DNA from: CAVWDU01 sp963753815
GTDB taxonomy: Bacteria; Pseudomonadota; Gammaproteobacteria; Pseudomonadales; Halieaceae
Direction: 5' to 3'
Assembly (NCBI GenBank): GCA_963753815.1
Contig: CAVWDU010000003.1
Coordinates: forward strand, 1,302,001 to 1,366,000
DNA length: 64,000 bases
Under the pieces are notes generated by a model. It was given only the letters and a program-made list of their open reading frames with translations, had not been told where the DNA came from and ran no database searches. The position numbers and the translations under genes are program-made. This document shows, piece after piece, positions 1 to 9,014 of the stretch (positions are counted from its first letter, which is position 1; each line of letters opens with the position of its first letter).

Positions 1-242
1 GCAGCCCGACGCCGGTCAGTTACCCGGCGATGCCGGTAACGATAAAGACGCCGGCCTGCCCGGTAGTGGTGTCGCCACCACCGGCAGGGGCTGCCGGTGA
101 ATGGCAGGTCGATGCCCGTGGCCGCAACGTCAAGGCCGAGTTCCGGGATGGAGAGGGCAAGCTGCTCGGGTTTGCTCTCACCGGTGAGGCAGTGCGGGAG
201 AAAATCAGCCTGCAGAAACTGTTGCCGCCGATACTTGCCTGA
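1..242 (+). CDS. Rubredoxin-NAD(+) reductase-like FAD oxidoreductase, C-terminal end (partial)
   Basis: The reading frame is open from the left edge of the window to a TGA at 240-242, so only about the last 79 residues are present. The visible end runs through a YPAMPV-type strand, KTPACP, a VVSPPP segment, then GEWQV and LLGFALTG, which is the pattern I recognise from the C-terminal dimerisation domain of rubredoxin reductases of the AlkT/RubB type. These flavoproteins pass electrons from NADH to rubredoxin. In Pseudomonas a rubredoxin reductase lies a few genes from recG, which fits the neighbourhood. The NAD and FAD binding domains are outside the window, so the call rests on the tail alone. 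Confidence 0.7.
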   Translation, partial: SPTPVSYPAMPVTIKTPACPVVVSPPPAGAAGEWQVDARGRNVKAEFRDGEGKLLGFALTGEAVREKISLQKLLPPILA

Positions 243-882
243 GTCGCCGGCGAGGGTTACCGCGGCCGAGGTCGAAAAGGCGACCCGGCGCTGGTGCGAG
301 GAATTCGTTATCGGACTGGGGCTGTGTCCTTTCGCGCGCGCGCCCTTCGAGGCCGGGACGCTTCGCATCGCAGTCTGCGCCGGCAGTGAGCCCGATGAAC
401 TGCGCATAGCTGTACTCGAGGAGCTGGAGCGGCTGCAAGTCGCTGCAGAGTCCTCGATAGCAACCACACTGCTCGTATTCAGCCAGGCGCTGAGCCGGTT
501 CGAAGACTACCTGGATATGGTCGGCGAAGCCGAAGAGCTGGTGAAACAGTCCGGTCTCCAGGGTCTGGTGCAGGTTGCGAGCTTCCATCCTGATTATTGC
601 TTTGCCGGCGAGCGGCCGGATGCGCCCGGTCAGTACAGCAATCGCTCACCGTTTCCCTGCATCCACCTTTTGCGCGAGGCGATGGTCACCCGCAGCGTTG
701 AATCTCATCCTGCGCCCGAGCGCATCCCGGCCGATAACATCAGGCACCTGGAATCGATCGGACAGCGCGAGCTGGCCAGGCGCTGGCGGCGCCTGTTGCC
801 CGTCGCCGGGGCTGCTGGCGGCGCTTCAGTGGTTGAAAATGGGTATGAGCGCGGTGGGGATGACCCGAGTCGGGCTCGCTGA
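235..882 (+). CDS. DUF1415 family protein
   Basis: The protein is about 215 residues if translation starts at the TTG at 235, which overlaps the stop of the upstream reductase. No ATG or GTG lies in frame before the conserved N-terminus, so the TTG is inferred. Family signatures are the RRWCEEFVIGLGLCPFA stretch near the start, with the conserved LCPFA motif, and the central FHPDYCFAG and SNRSPFPCIHLLRE motifs. The biochemical role of DUF1415 is not established. The last 25 or so residues are low-complexity and may not be conserved. Overlap with the reductase suggests translational coupling. Confidence 0.75.
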   Translation: MPESPARVTAAEVEKATRRWCEEFVIGLGLCPFARAPFEAGTLRIAVCAGSEPDELRIAVLEELERLQVAAESSIATTLLVFSQALSRFEDYLDMVGEAEELVKQSGLQGLVQVASFHPDYCFAGERPDAPGQYSNRSPFPCIHLLREAMVTRSVESHPAPERIPADNIRHLESIGQRELARRWRRLLPVAGAAGGASVVENGYERGGDDPSRAR

Positions 883-989
883 ACCATTATTGTGTGACTT
901 TGTCGACAGTTTTCGACCGAAAAAACGCCATTGTCACATTGTGCGTCTATGCTTATGGGTCCCTCTGGCACGAAAAGGATTTTTTGGGT

Positions 990-1247
990 ATGAAAACCAC
1001 CGTAGACGGATTCGATGAACCAGTCGTCGAAAGGCCGTCGCCGACCAGAAGGAATTGGTCCGTGGGCAGTGCCGGTAAAGTATTGGCGGGCGCCGTTGTG
1101 CTGAGCTTGGTCTATTTCCTCGCCAGCTGGATTCCGGCTGATTCTCCCGCCGACGGCGGCCTCTCCGTTCTTCACTTTGCTGCGTTCTGGATCGGTGGCG
1201 GGTTGTTCACCGTCCTGGTCCTGGCGATTTCTGACCTCAGGAGCTAG
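990..1247 (+). CDS. Small inner-membrane protein, unknown function
   Basis: This 85-residue ORF begins at an ATG preceded by AAGGA about 11 bases upstream. It has a charged N-terminal third and two hydrophobic segments, roughly residues 27-48 and 57-80, separated by a short acidic and glycine-rich loop, so a two-pass membrane protein is likely. I do not recognise the family. It ends 10 bp before the convergent recG stop. An in-frame extension upstream to 894 is possible but lacks a good ribosome binding site. Confidence 0.5.
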   Translation: MKTTVDGFDEPVVERPSPTRRNWSVGSAGKVLAGAVVLSLVYFLASWIPADSPADGGLSVLHFAAFWIGGGLFTVLVLAISDLRS

Positions 1248-1257
1248 CCCGCTTCAC

Positions 1258-3318
1258 TCAGACGTGTCCGAAACGCTGGACTGATCCGGTCCAGCGATCG
1301 ATAAGCTGTTGTTCGGTCTCCGGGTCCTGCTGTATTCGCTGCGCCAGCGCTTCGACCCGCGGCAACAGGCCGTCATGCAGTGGCAGTTGAGCCACTCTGA
1401 AGTTCATCAAGCCTGTCTGCCGCGTGCCGAGCACCTCTCCCGGGCCTCGCAGCGCCAGGTCCTGCTCGGCGATCCTGAACCCGTCCGTGCTTTCCCTCAG
1501 AGCCTGGAGTCGCTGGCGTCCACCCGCCGACAGCGGTGACTGGTACAGGAGCACGCAGTGACTCGACTGTCCGCCGCGACCGATGCGTCCGCGCAACTGG
1601 TGGAGCTGGGCGAGCCCCAGCCGTTCGGGATTTTCGATGACCATCAGGCTGGCATTGGGAACGTCGACACCGACCTCGATCACGGTGGTGGCCACCAGCA
1701 GTGACAGCTCGCCCTGCTTGAAGGCAGCCATGACCGCATCCTTTTCCACAGGTTTCATCCGCCCATGGATCAGCCCGATGTTAAGGTGCGGAAGCGCTTC
1801 CCGCAGATCGTGGGCAGCGGCCTCCGCAGCCTGGGCCTGAAGCTGGTCGCTCTCTTCAACCAGGGTGCAGACCCAGTATGCCTGCTGGCCCGTCTCACAG
1901 GCGTGCGCGACCCGCTGCACGACTCGTTCCCGCTTGGTATTTTCCACCAGCAGCGTATTGACCGGCTGGCGTCCGGGGGGAAGTTCATCAATAACGGAAC
2001 TGTCGAGGTCTGCGTAGGCGACCATCGCGAGGGTTCTCGGAATCGGGGTCGCCGTCATCACGAGCTGATGCGGCAGGCCACCCGCAGAGGCCGCTTTCTC
2101 GGTCAGGCTGAGGCGTTGGTGAACACCGAACCGGTGTTGTTCATCCACGATGACGAGTCCCAGGCGGGCGAAAATCACGTCTGACTGGAACAGGGCATGG
2201 GTGCCGACGGCGATGGCCGCCGAGCCGGCGGCGAGGGCGTCGAGCGCGTCCGCGCGCGCCCTGCCCTTGCGCCGTCCGCTCAGCCAGGTGAGGGTGATGC
2301 CGAGCGGTTCGAACCAGTTTCTGAAACTCTGCCAATGCTGTTCTGCAAGAATTTCCGTGGGCGCCATGATGGCCACCTGGTAACCGTGACTCACCGCCTG
2401 CATGGCGGCGGCCGCGGCGACCAGTGTTTTCCCGGAGCCGACATCGCCCTGTACCAGCCTTAACATCGGGGAGCCCTGTTCCAGGTCTGCGGAGATTTCC
2501 CCGATGACCCGCCGCTGGGCGGCGGTGGGTTCGAAGGGCAGCCGCTCGAGAAAACGTGCCATGGCCTGGGGCACCGGCGCGAGCGGAGGCGCCGAGCGCT
2601 GCCGTTGTTTCCGCCGCAGCCGCTGCAGTGTCAGGTGGTGGGCGACGAGTTCTTCCAGCGCCAGCCTCAGCTGTGCCGGGTGTGTGTTCTGTTGCAGCGT
2701 CTCGAACGGGGTGTCGGGCGCCGGGGCGTGTAGAAATTGCAGTGCCTCGCAGAGACTGAAATGCGTGCGGCCACCCGGGAGCAGTTCCCTCGGCGGGTGT
2801 TGAGCAATTTCCGCGATAGCCTGTCCGCACAGTTTGCGCCACTGCTGCTGACTGATGCCGGCGGTACCCGGATACACGGGCGTCATGGCGGATTCAACCG
2901 GCACCGGTGTATCCCCTATGACACTGTATTCGGGGTGGTAGAGTTCCGGGCCCGCACTGCCTCGCCGCACCTGGCCGAAACAGCGAAGGCGGGTGCCGGC
3001 GGTCAGCCGACGTTTCTGGGCAGCTGAGAAATGAAAAAAGCGACAGGTGATCGCACCACTGCCGTCCCGGAGCCTGACGACCAGGCTGCGGCGTCGCCCC
3101 ATGGCGATATCAGCGAGTTGCACCTCGCCATCGATCAATACTTCCTGGCCTTCGCGGCAGGCCCCAATAGGTGTGAGGCGGGTCCTGTCCTGGTACCGCA
3201 TCGGCAGGTGAAACAGGAGGTCCTCTACTTCATGTATGCCGAGTTCGGAGAGCTTGTCCGCCAGTTTCGGCCCCACCCCGCGCAGCTGGGTGACGGGGCG
3301 TGCCGCGATCCCGGACAC
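1258..3318 (-). CDS. recG: ATP-dependent DNA helicase RecG
   Basis: RecG is a superfamily 2 DNA translocase that reverses stalled replication forks and processes branched recombination intermediates. The 686-residue length matches the family (about 690). The N-terminal wedge domain begins with the LRGVGPKLADKL helix-hairpin-helix-like motif. The Walker A motif GDVGSGKT lies near residue 290 and the DEQH box of motif II near 390; the late TTVIEVGVDVPNA and QLRGRIGRG motifs are motifs V and VI. The start is a GTG, 24 bp after the ridA stop, so it is the last gene of the yicC-gmk-rpoZ-spoT-ridA-recG run. Confidence 0.97.
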   Translation of the reverse strand: MSGIAARPVTQLRGVGPKLADKLSELGIHEVEDLLFHLPMRYQDRTRLTPIGACREGQEVLIDGEVQLADIAMGRRRSLVVRLRDGSGAITCRFFHFSAAQKRRLTAGTRLRCFGQVRRGSAGPELYHPEYSVIGDTPVPVESAMTPVYPGTAGISQQQWRKLCGQAIAEIAQHPPRELLPGGRTHFSLCEALQFLHAPAPDTPFETLQQNTHPAQLRLALEELVAHHLTLQRLRRKQRQRSAPPLAPVPQAMARFLERLPFEPTAAQRRVIGEISADLEQGSPMLRLVQGDVGSGKTLVAAAAAMQAVSHGYQVAIMAPTEILAEQHWQSFRNWFEPLGITLTWLSGRRKGRARADALDALAAGSAAIAVGTHALFQSDVIFARLGLVIVDEQHRFGVHQRLSLTEKAASAGGLPHQLVMTATPIPRTLAMVAYADLDSSVIDELPPGRQPVNTLLVENTKRERVVQRVAHACETGQQAYWVCTLVEESDQLQAQAAEAAAHDLREALPHLNIGLIHGRMKPVEKDAVMAAFKQGELSLLVATTVIEVGVDVPNASLMVIENPERLGLAQLHQLRGRIGRGGQSSHCVLLYQSPLSAGGRQRLQALRESTDGFRIAEQDLALRGPGEVLGTRQTGLMNFRVAQLPLHDGLLPRVEALAQRIQQDPETEQQLIDRWTGSVQRFGHV

Positions 3319-3342
3319 GGGTGCGCCTGGTGTGCCTGCGGC

Positions 3343-3726
3343 TCAGAGTGCCAGGATCGCCTCCACTTCGATCGCGACGCCGCGCGGCAGGGCCGCAACC
3401 TGGACACAGGCACGTGCCGGGTACGGTTCGCTGAAAACGTCGGCCATTACCGCGTTGACCGCGGCGAAGTCATTCATGTCGGTCAGCGATATGTTGATCT
3501 TGACAGCCTGGTCGATGCTGGCACCGGCTGCGCTCGCCACCGCCTCCAGGTTCGCAAATACCCGGCTCGCCTGCTCGGTGATGTCGCCGTCGACGACATC
3601 CATGGTGGCCGGGTCCAGCGGGATCTGGCCGGAAATCCAGACTGTATTGGCTACCTTGACCGCCTGTGAGTAGGGCCCAATCGCCTGGGGTGCATCGCCG
3701 GTTTGGATAACAGCTCGATTACTCAA
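3343..3726 (-). CDS. ridA: 2-iminobutanoate/2-iminopropanoate deaminase RidA
   Basis: RidA hydrolyses reactive enamine and imine intermediates made by PLP enzymes, protecting the cell from 2-aminoacrylate. The 127-residue protein has the YjgF/YER057c fold signatures: APQAIGPYSQAV near the N-terminus, VFANLEAVASAAG in the middle and the PARACVQVAALPRG motif whose arginine (about residue 104) contacts the substrate carboxylate. Translation most likely starts at TTG 3726, since GAGGAG sits 7 bases upstream. It lies between spoT and recG as in Pseudomonas. Confidence 0.95.
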   Translation of the reverse strand: MSNRAVIQTGDAPQAIGPYSQAVKVANTVWISGQIPLDPATMDVVDGDITEQASRVFANLEAVASAAGASIDQAVKINISLTDMNDFAAVNAVMADVFSEPYPARACVQVAALPRGVAIEVEAILAL

Positions 3727-3778
3727 GGTTTGCTCCTCAGCGCCCGCTGGCGCCTTTGTGTCAGGTACCAGAGGTGCC

Positions 3779-5911
3779 CTAGTTCTTGATTCGGGTGACG
3801 CGCCTGACCGAATCGATCGTGCGCAGGCGTTTCATGATCCGGGCGAGATGAATGCGGCTCTCGACCATCAGCTCGAGGTCGACGAAGGTGAACTGGTGGT
3901 CCTTGTCCTCCGTCGAGATCTTTTCGATATTGACGCCCATGCTGTTGATACGGGTGGCCAGCACGGCGATCATGCCGCGCCGGTTTTCGACCTCGATGCG
4001 CAGGTCCACGGCATACTCACCGGTCACGTTCTCGTCCCAGCGCAGGGCAACCAGGCGTTCGCGGTTGTCCCTGCGCTCAGCCAGATTATGGCATTGGTCG
4101 CGATGGACAACGACGCCTTTTTCCGCGCTCAGGTAACCCTCGATAGCATCGCCGGGAATTGGATGGCAGCAGCGTGCGTAGCTCAGCATGAAGCCCTCGG
4201 TACCCCTGATGGCAACCGGCTGTGCGTCTCCCTGTCCGGGGAGGAGTTGGCCGTCGTGCGGCTCACCCAGCAGTTGCTGCGCGGTGATTGCCGGCAATCG
4301 GTTACCCCGTGCTGTATCTTCCAGCAGGTCGTCGAGGCAGGCGAGACCGTGTTGTTGCAGGTATTCTGCAATGCGTTCCTGTCCGAGCTCCTCGAGACTG
4401 GTATCGAGCTGTAGCAGGGCTTTGTCGAGCAGGCGGCGCCCCAGCTGGACAGAATCTTCCCGCGTCTGGTGCTTGAGAAAGTGCCGAATATTGCTACGGG
4501 CCTTTGCCGTTACCGCGTAGTTGAACCAGGAGGGGTTGGGCCGGGCACCCGGCGCCGTCAGTATTTCCAGCGTTTGGCCGCTTTGCAGGGGCTCCGACAG
4601 AGGAGCAATGCGCCGGTTGATGCGGCAGGCGACACAGCTGTTGCCGACGTCCGTGTGGACTGCGTAGGCAAAGTCCACCGCCGTGGCGCCCCTGGGCAGT
4701 TCGAGAATCCGTCCTTTCGGCGTGAATACATAAATCTCGTCTGGAAACAGGTCGATCTTAACGTTCTCGATAAATTCCAGGGAATTCCCCGCGCGCTGCT
4801 GCATCTCGAGCAGACCCCTGACCCATTCCCGCGCCCGGGCGTGACTGCCACTGGCACTCTGTCCATCGCTTTTATAGAGCCAGTGGGCCGCGATCCCGTT
4901 ATTGGCCATTTCTTCCATTTCCCGGGTTCGTATCTGGATTTCAATCGGCACCCCGTGCATGCCCATCAACACGGTGTGCAGGGACTGGTAGCCGTTAGCC
5001 TTGGGGATGGCGATATAGTCCTTGAACTCGCCCGGTACGGGTTTGTACAGGCTGTGGATGCAGCCCAATACCCGGTAGCAGGTGTCCACCGAGTCGACGA
5101 TGATACGAAACGCGTAGATGTCCATGATTTCAGAGAACGACTTGCGCTTCGACTTCATTTTCCGGTAGATGCTGTACAGGTGCTTCTCGCGCCCGATGAC
5201 CTCGACTTCGTGGCCTTCCTGCTCGAGTGTTCCTTGTATCTGCTGGCCGATTTTTTCCACCAGCTCCTTGCGATTGCCGCGGGCCTTTCGCATCGCGGCG
5301 GCGATGCGCCTGGCGCGCATCGGATAGAGGGCGCTGAATCCGAGGTCCTCAAACTCCATGCGCACGTCGTTCATTCCCAGACGCATGGCGATCGGCGCGT
5401 AGATATCCAGTGTTTCGCGGGCAATGCGCCGGACCTTGTCAGGTTTGAGTACCCCCAGGGTGCGCATGTTGTGAAGCCTGTCGGCCAGCTTGACCAGGAT
5501 GACCCGGATGTCGCGAGCCATCGCCAGGGCCATTTTCTGGAAGTTTTCGGCCTGTTTTTCCTCCAGGGACTTGAATTCCATCTGGGTGAGTTTGCTCACC
5601 CCGTCAACAAGCTCGGCGACTGTTTCACCAAACTGGCCGCCAATTGCGGATTTTTCTATTCCCGTATCCTCGATCACATCGTGAAGCATCGCGGCCATCA
5701 GGCTCTGGTGGTCCATGTGCATGTCGGCGAGAATGCCCGCCACCGCGAGCGGGTGGGTGATATAGGGCTCACCGCTGCGCCGCGACTGGCCCATGTGGGC
5801 CTGTTCGGCAAAATAATAGGCCCGCTTGACAGAGCGTGTCTGCTCCGGGTCCAGGTAGCTCCGGAGCGTGCGCTCTAGCGTACTGAGTGAGTGGGCATTG
5901 AACTGATCCAT
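3779..5911 (-). CDS. spoT: Bifunctional (p)ppGpp synthetase/hydrolase SpoT
   Basis: SpoT sets the level of the alarmone (p)ppGpp during starvation. The 710-residue protein has all expected domains in order: an HD hydrolase domain with THPLAVAGILADM and the LHDVIEDT metal-binding motif near residues 75-82; a RelA/SpoT synthetase domain with the KDYIAIPKANGYQSLHT signature near residue 300; a TGS domain beginning at DEIYVFTPKG around residue 390; a zinc-finger-like RCCHPIPGD segment; and a C-terminal ACT domain (about 635-708). Hydrolase motifs are intact, so the enzyme should degrade as well as make (p)ppGpp. It sits between rpoZ and ridA. Confidence 0.97.
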   Translation of the reverse strand: MDQFNAHSLSTLERTLRSYLDPEQTRSVKRAYYFAEQAHMGQSRRSGEPYITHPLAVAGILADMHMDHQSLMAAMLHDVIEDTGIEKSAIGGQFGETVAELVDGVSKLTQMEFKSLEEKQAENFQKMALAMARDIRVILVKLADRLHNMRTLGVLKPDKVRRIARETLDIYAPIAMRLGMNDVRMEFEDLGFSALYPMRARRIAAAMRKARGNRKELVEKIGQQIQGTLEQEGHEVEVIGREKHLYSIYRKMKSKRKSFSEIMDIYAFRIIVDSVDTCYRVLGCIHSLYKPVPGEFKDYIAIPKANGYQSLHTVLMGMHGVPIEIQIRTREMEEMANNGIAAHWLYKSDGQSASGSHARAREWVRGLLEMQQRAGNSLEFIENVKIDLFPDEIYVFTPKGRILELPRGATAVDFAYAVHTDVGNSCVACRINRRIAPLSEPLQSGQTLEILTAPGARPNPSWFNYAVTAKARSNIRHFLKHQTREDSVQLGRRLLDKALLQLDTSLEELGQERIAEYLQQHGLACLDDLLEDTARGNRLPAITAQQLLGEPHDGQLLPGQGDAQPVAIRGTEGFMLSYARCCHPIPGDAIEGYLSAEKGVVVHRDQCHNLAERRDNRERLVALRWDENVTGEYAVDLRIEVENRRGMIAVLATRINSMGVNIEKISTEDKDHQFTFVDLELMVESRIHLARIMKRLRTIDSVRRVTRIKN

Positions 5912-6104
5912 GACTGTCAGCCCGGTGGGTGTGGCGTTATGCCAGTATCCGGGGCTGTCGCGGGGCGGGCGTTGGCAGGCTGTGCCGGGAGAGAGTTGCC
6001 CTGCCCGCGGAGCAGGGTCATCCGGCCAACTGGCAATACGTGGATCGGATTACTCATTGAGTGCCTGAGCTTCGCTCCCTCCCGACCTTTGCCTTAAATT
6101 TGCT

Positions 6105-6368
6105 CTAGAGTTGTTCGGTGCTGTTTTCCATCGCTTCAGCCAGTTCTTCCTCGGCCTCGATTTCTTCCTCGCGGGCCAGGATATCGGGTGTAATCATCCC
6201 GTCGGCGATTTCGCGCAGCGCGATGACCGTTGGCTTGTCGGATTCCTCGTGGACCATCGGGTCTTTGCCCCCGGTGGCGAGCTGTCGCGCCCGCTTGCTG
6301 GCGACCATCACCAGCTCGAAGCGATTGGAAACATTTTCAAGACAATCTTCTACCGTTACGCGTGCCAT
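6105..6368 (-). CDS. rpoZ: DNA-directed RNA polymerase omega subunit
   Basis: Omega helps assemble and stabilise the beta-prime subunit of RNA polymerase and forms part of a ppGpp-binding site. The 87-residue protein starts MARVTVEDCLENV and contains the family core NRFELVMVASKRARQL and KPTVIALREIADG. The acidic tail is typical. It lies directly upstream of spoT, linking the alarmone enzyme to one of its RNA polymerase targets. Confidence 0.97.
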   Translation of the reverse strand: MARVTVEDCLENVSNRFELVMVASKRARQLATGGKDPMVHEESDKPTVIALREIADGMITPDILAREEEIEAEEELAEAMENSTEQL

Positions 6369-6487
6369 CTATGGGTGTTCCTGTAATGAGTGAAAGTTTA
6401 GTGATACGTCGGACGACCCCACCGGGCTCGGCCTGGTCGGTGCGAACGGGTTCCAGCGGCTGTTGCACCATCTAAAGGCAACTCTTG

Positions 6488-6493
6488 ATTATA
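6488..6493 (-). promoter_or_regulatory. Possible -10 element upstream of rpoZ
   Basis: The 260 bp gap between gmk and rpoZ is GC-rich except for one AT-rich patch. Read on the minus strand this patch contains a perfect TATAAT hexamer about 120 bp upstream of the rpoZ start. I cannot find a good -35 hexamer at 16-18 bp from it, so it is only a candidate for an internal promoter giving rpoZ-spoT extra transcription. Nothing else stands out in 6369-6628. Confidence 0.25.
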
Positions 6494-6628
6494 ATAGGAA
6501 GGGCGGGAATGATGCTACCGTATTGGCGCTGAAATGCGCCTGTCGCGGTGTGAATTTTACCGGTGGGGGACCGCGCTGGCAGCCAGGTGTCAGGACGGCC
6601 GCAGCAGACTATCGGCGGGCGGGCCGGG

Positions 6629-7246
6629 TCAGCGCAGCAGGTCGGCCAGTAAATCGGCCAGTGCTTTTTGCTGGTGCGAGGTCCGCAGCCTGAGGCTGGT
6701 GATGATCGCGCGCAGCTGGGAATGTGCTGTCTCGAAATCGTCGTTGACGATCACGAAGTCGGATTCGATGTAGTGACTCATCTCAGCCACTGCTTCCCTG
6801 GTCCGGGTTGCGATGACGCTGTCATCATCCTGTCCTCGTCCCCGGAGTCGGTCCAGCAGTGTGTTCCGTGATGGTGGCAGGATAAAAATTGCGCAGCTGT
6901 CCGGCAGCAGTCGCTTGACCTGCGTTGCGCCCTGCCAGTCGATTTCAAGAATAACGTCAAGGCCCGCCGCGAGCTGTTCCTCCACCCACACCTGCGAGGT
7001 TCCGTAGAGATTGCCGAACACACGCGCGTGCTCAAGGAATTGGTTTTCCGCCAACATCCCGGAAAACACTTCCTCTGTTACGAAGTGGTAGTTGACGCCA
7101 TCCTGCTCGCCGGGTCGCATCTGGCGAGTTGTGTGGGATACCGAAACCCGCAGGGCTGGCAGGGCGGCGACCAGCGCATTGACCAGGCTGGTCTTGCCTG
7201 CCCCCGAGGGTGCCGAGATAGTGTAGAGAATGCCCGGGCTGTTCAT
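6629..7246 (-). CDS. gmk: Guanylate kinase
   Basis: This enzyme phosphorylates GMP to GDP with ATP, feeding GTP and (p)ppGpp synthesis. The 205-residue protein has the P-loop SAPSGAGKTSL near residues 11-21, the GMP-binding VSHTTRQMRPGEQDGVNYHFV segment region near 36-56, and the LEIDWQGATQVK motif near residue 98. The order yicC-gmk-rpoZ-spoT is conserved in Pseudomonas. Confidence 0.96.
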   Translation of the reverse strand: MNSPGILYTISAPSGAGKTSLVNALVAALPALRVSVSHTTRQMRPGEQDGVNYHFVTEEVFSGMLAENQFLEHARVFGNLYGTSQVWVEEQLAAGLDVILEIDWQGATQVKRLLPDSCAIFILPPSRNTLLDRLRGRGQDDDSVIATRTREAVAEMSHYIESDFVIVNDDFETAHSQLRAIITSLRLRTSHQQKALADLLADLLR

Positions 7247-7286
7247 AGGTTAATCCGTGGCTGATGGTTACGGGCGCTCACCTGTA

Positions 7287-8153
7287 CTACTGGATATTCT
7301 GGACCTGCTCGCGCATCTGCTCGATCAGTACTTTCAGGTCGACCGCGGTGCCTGTGGTGTCGCTGGTAAAGGCTTTCGAGGACAGGGTGTTGGCCTCCCG
7401 ATTCAATTCCTGCATCAGGAAATCCAGCCGTCGGCCACAGGGCCCGCCCTTCTGCAGCACACGCCTTACCTCGGCGACATGAACATCGAGTCGATCCAGT
7501 TCCTCTTCGACGTCTGCTTTCTGGGCCATGTGCACCAGTTCCTGTTCCAGGCGATTATTGTCCAGGTCTATGTCCAGCTCCTGGATACGCGCGATCACCC
7601 GTTGCCGCTGGTGCTGCACCATGCCCGGCAGGCGCGAGCGCAGGTCGGCGACGGCTGCGCTCACGGCGACCAGTCGCTCCTCGATGATGGCGGCGAGCTT
7701 GCCGCCCTCACGTGTGCGCGTATCGGCCAGCGACGTCAGCGCCTTATCGAACAGTGCGAGGGTGCTGCCCTTGAGCTGCTCTTCATTGTTCTCGGGGGCG
7801 CTGCAGATGCCGGGAAACTGGAGAATTTCCAGCGCGCTCAGCGGCCTTGAGGCGGTCAATTGCCCTTCGATCTCGGCGGTTACCGCCAGTAGGCTTTGCA
7901 GTCGGGCCTGATCGACGGAGAGCGAAGTATGCTGATACTCTCCCGGGTGCCAGCGGGCAAGGCAGTCGAGTTTGCCTCTGGCCAGTGACTGGCCCGCCCT
8001 ATCCCGCAGCTGCGGCTCCAGCGCCTTCAGCGTATCGGGCAATTTGAATGAACAGTCCAGGTAGCGGTGATTCACGCTGCGCAATTCCACGGTCAGCGTG
8101 CCACCTGCGGTCTCGGTATTTTCCCGGGCGAAGGCGGTCATACTCTGGATCAT
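7287..8153 (-). CDS. yicC: YicC/YloC family endoribonuclease
   Basis: YicC-type proteins are endoribonucleases implicated in small-RNA turnover and stationary-phase survival. The 288-residue length fits. The start MIQSMTAFAR is the family N-terminus, VNHRYLDCSFKLP follows near residue 28, and the C-terminal half has the conserved GRRLDFLMQELNREANTLSSK motif near residue 240. The gene ends 40 bp upstream of gmk and is probably first in the operon. Confidence 0.93.
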   Translation of the reverse strand: MIQSMTAFARENTETAGGTLTVELRSVNHRYLDCSFKLPDTLKALEPQLRDRAGQSLARGKLDCLARWHPGEYQHTSLSVDQARLQSLLAVTAEIEGQLTASRPLSALEILQFPGICSAPENNEEQLKGSTLALFDKALTSLADTRTREGGKLAAIIEERLVAVSAAVADLRSRLPGMVQHQRQRVIARIQELDIDLDNNRLEQELVHMAQKADVEEELDRLDVHVAEVRRVLQKGGPCGRRLDFLMQELNREANTLSSKAFTSDTTGTAVDLKVLIEQMREQVQNIQ

Positions 8154-8272
8154 GGGCAGGCAGGCATTCCGGTGTAAAGAGACTTTGTGGATGCCAGTGT
8201 ACCATATGCACGGTTGCCAACAGTGGACCGGGTGGCCTGTGCTATGGTGCGTGTTTTGGAAGGAGTCAACGA

Positions 8273-8995
8273 ATGCAGCGACCCAGCGGCCGCGGGCCGG
8301 AGCAACTGCGCGACATAGGGATTCACCGTCATTTCACCTGCCATGCCGAGGGCTCGGTACTGGTGAGTTTTGGCAATACCAAGGTTATCTGCACTGCCAG
8401 CGCTGAGCCAGGCGTGCCCCGCTTCATGCGGGGTGAAGGGCGCGGCTGGGTCACCGCCGAGTACGGCATGCTGCCACGGTCCACCGGAACCCGTATGGGC
8501 CGGGAGGCGAGTCGCGGCAAGCAGGGCGGGCGTACCGTCGAGATACAGCGGCTGATCGGGCGGTCTTTGCGGGCCGCTCTGGACCTTCGCAAACTCGGCG
8601 AGAACACAATCACTATCGATTGCGATGTCATACAGGCCGATGGTGGCACCCGCACTGCGGCGATCACCGGCGCCTGCGTCGCGCTCGTCGACGCCCTGAA
8701 CGCCCTGCAGCGCGACAAGCAGATCACCACGGACCCGCTACTGCAGATGATCGCATCAGTGTCAGTGGGAATTTACCGGGGGGTGCCGGTGCTGGACCTG
8801 GACTACCCCGAGGACTCAGGCGCCGACACCGACATGAATGTGGTCATGGGCGAGCACGGCGGCTTCATCGAAGTGCAGGGAACGGCAGAGGGGGAACCGT
8901 TTTCCCGTGACCAGCTGACCGAGCTTCTGGACCTCGCGCGTGATGGCATCGACCAGCTGGTAGCCCACCAGAAAGCGGCGCTGGCGGAGGGGTGA
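8273..8995 (+). CDS. rph: Ribonuclease PH
   Basis: RNase PH is a phosphate-dependent 3'-5' exoribonuclease that trims tRNA precursors. Starting at ATG 8273, which has GGAAGGAG 7 bases upstream, the protein is 240 residues, matching the usual 238. It opens with the MQRPSGRGPEQLR motif, followed by the PRFMRGEGRGWVTAEYGMLP core near residue 45 and the QADGGTRTAAITGA phosphate-binding region near 120. A longer frame upstream overlaps yicC on the other strand and is not needed. Divergent from yicC with about 120 bp between. Confidence 0.96.
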   Translation: MQRPSGRGPEQLRDIGIHRHFTCHAEGSVLVSFGNTKVICTASAEPGVPRFMRGEGRGWVTAEYGMLPRSTGTRMGREASRGKQGGRTVEIQRLIGRSLRAALDLRKLGENTITIDCDVIQADGGTRTAAITGACVALVDALNALQRDKQITTDPLLQMIASVSVGIYRGVPVLDLDYPEDSGADTDMNVVMGEHGGFIEVQGTAEGEPFSRDQLTELLDLARDGIDQLVAHQKAALAEG

Positions 8996-9014
8996 GTCGC
9001 CTCGGTGGATGCTC

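Noticed and set aside
4469..5878. Long plus-strand open frame of 469 codons opposite spoT
   Set aside because: It is the mirror of a clearly conserved minus-strand gene and has no recognisable domain; long antisense frames are expected at this GC content.
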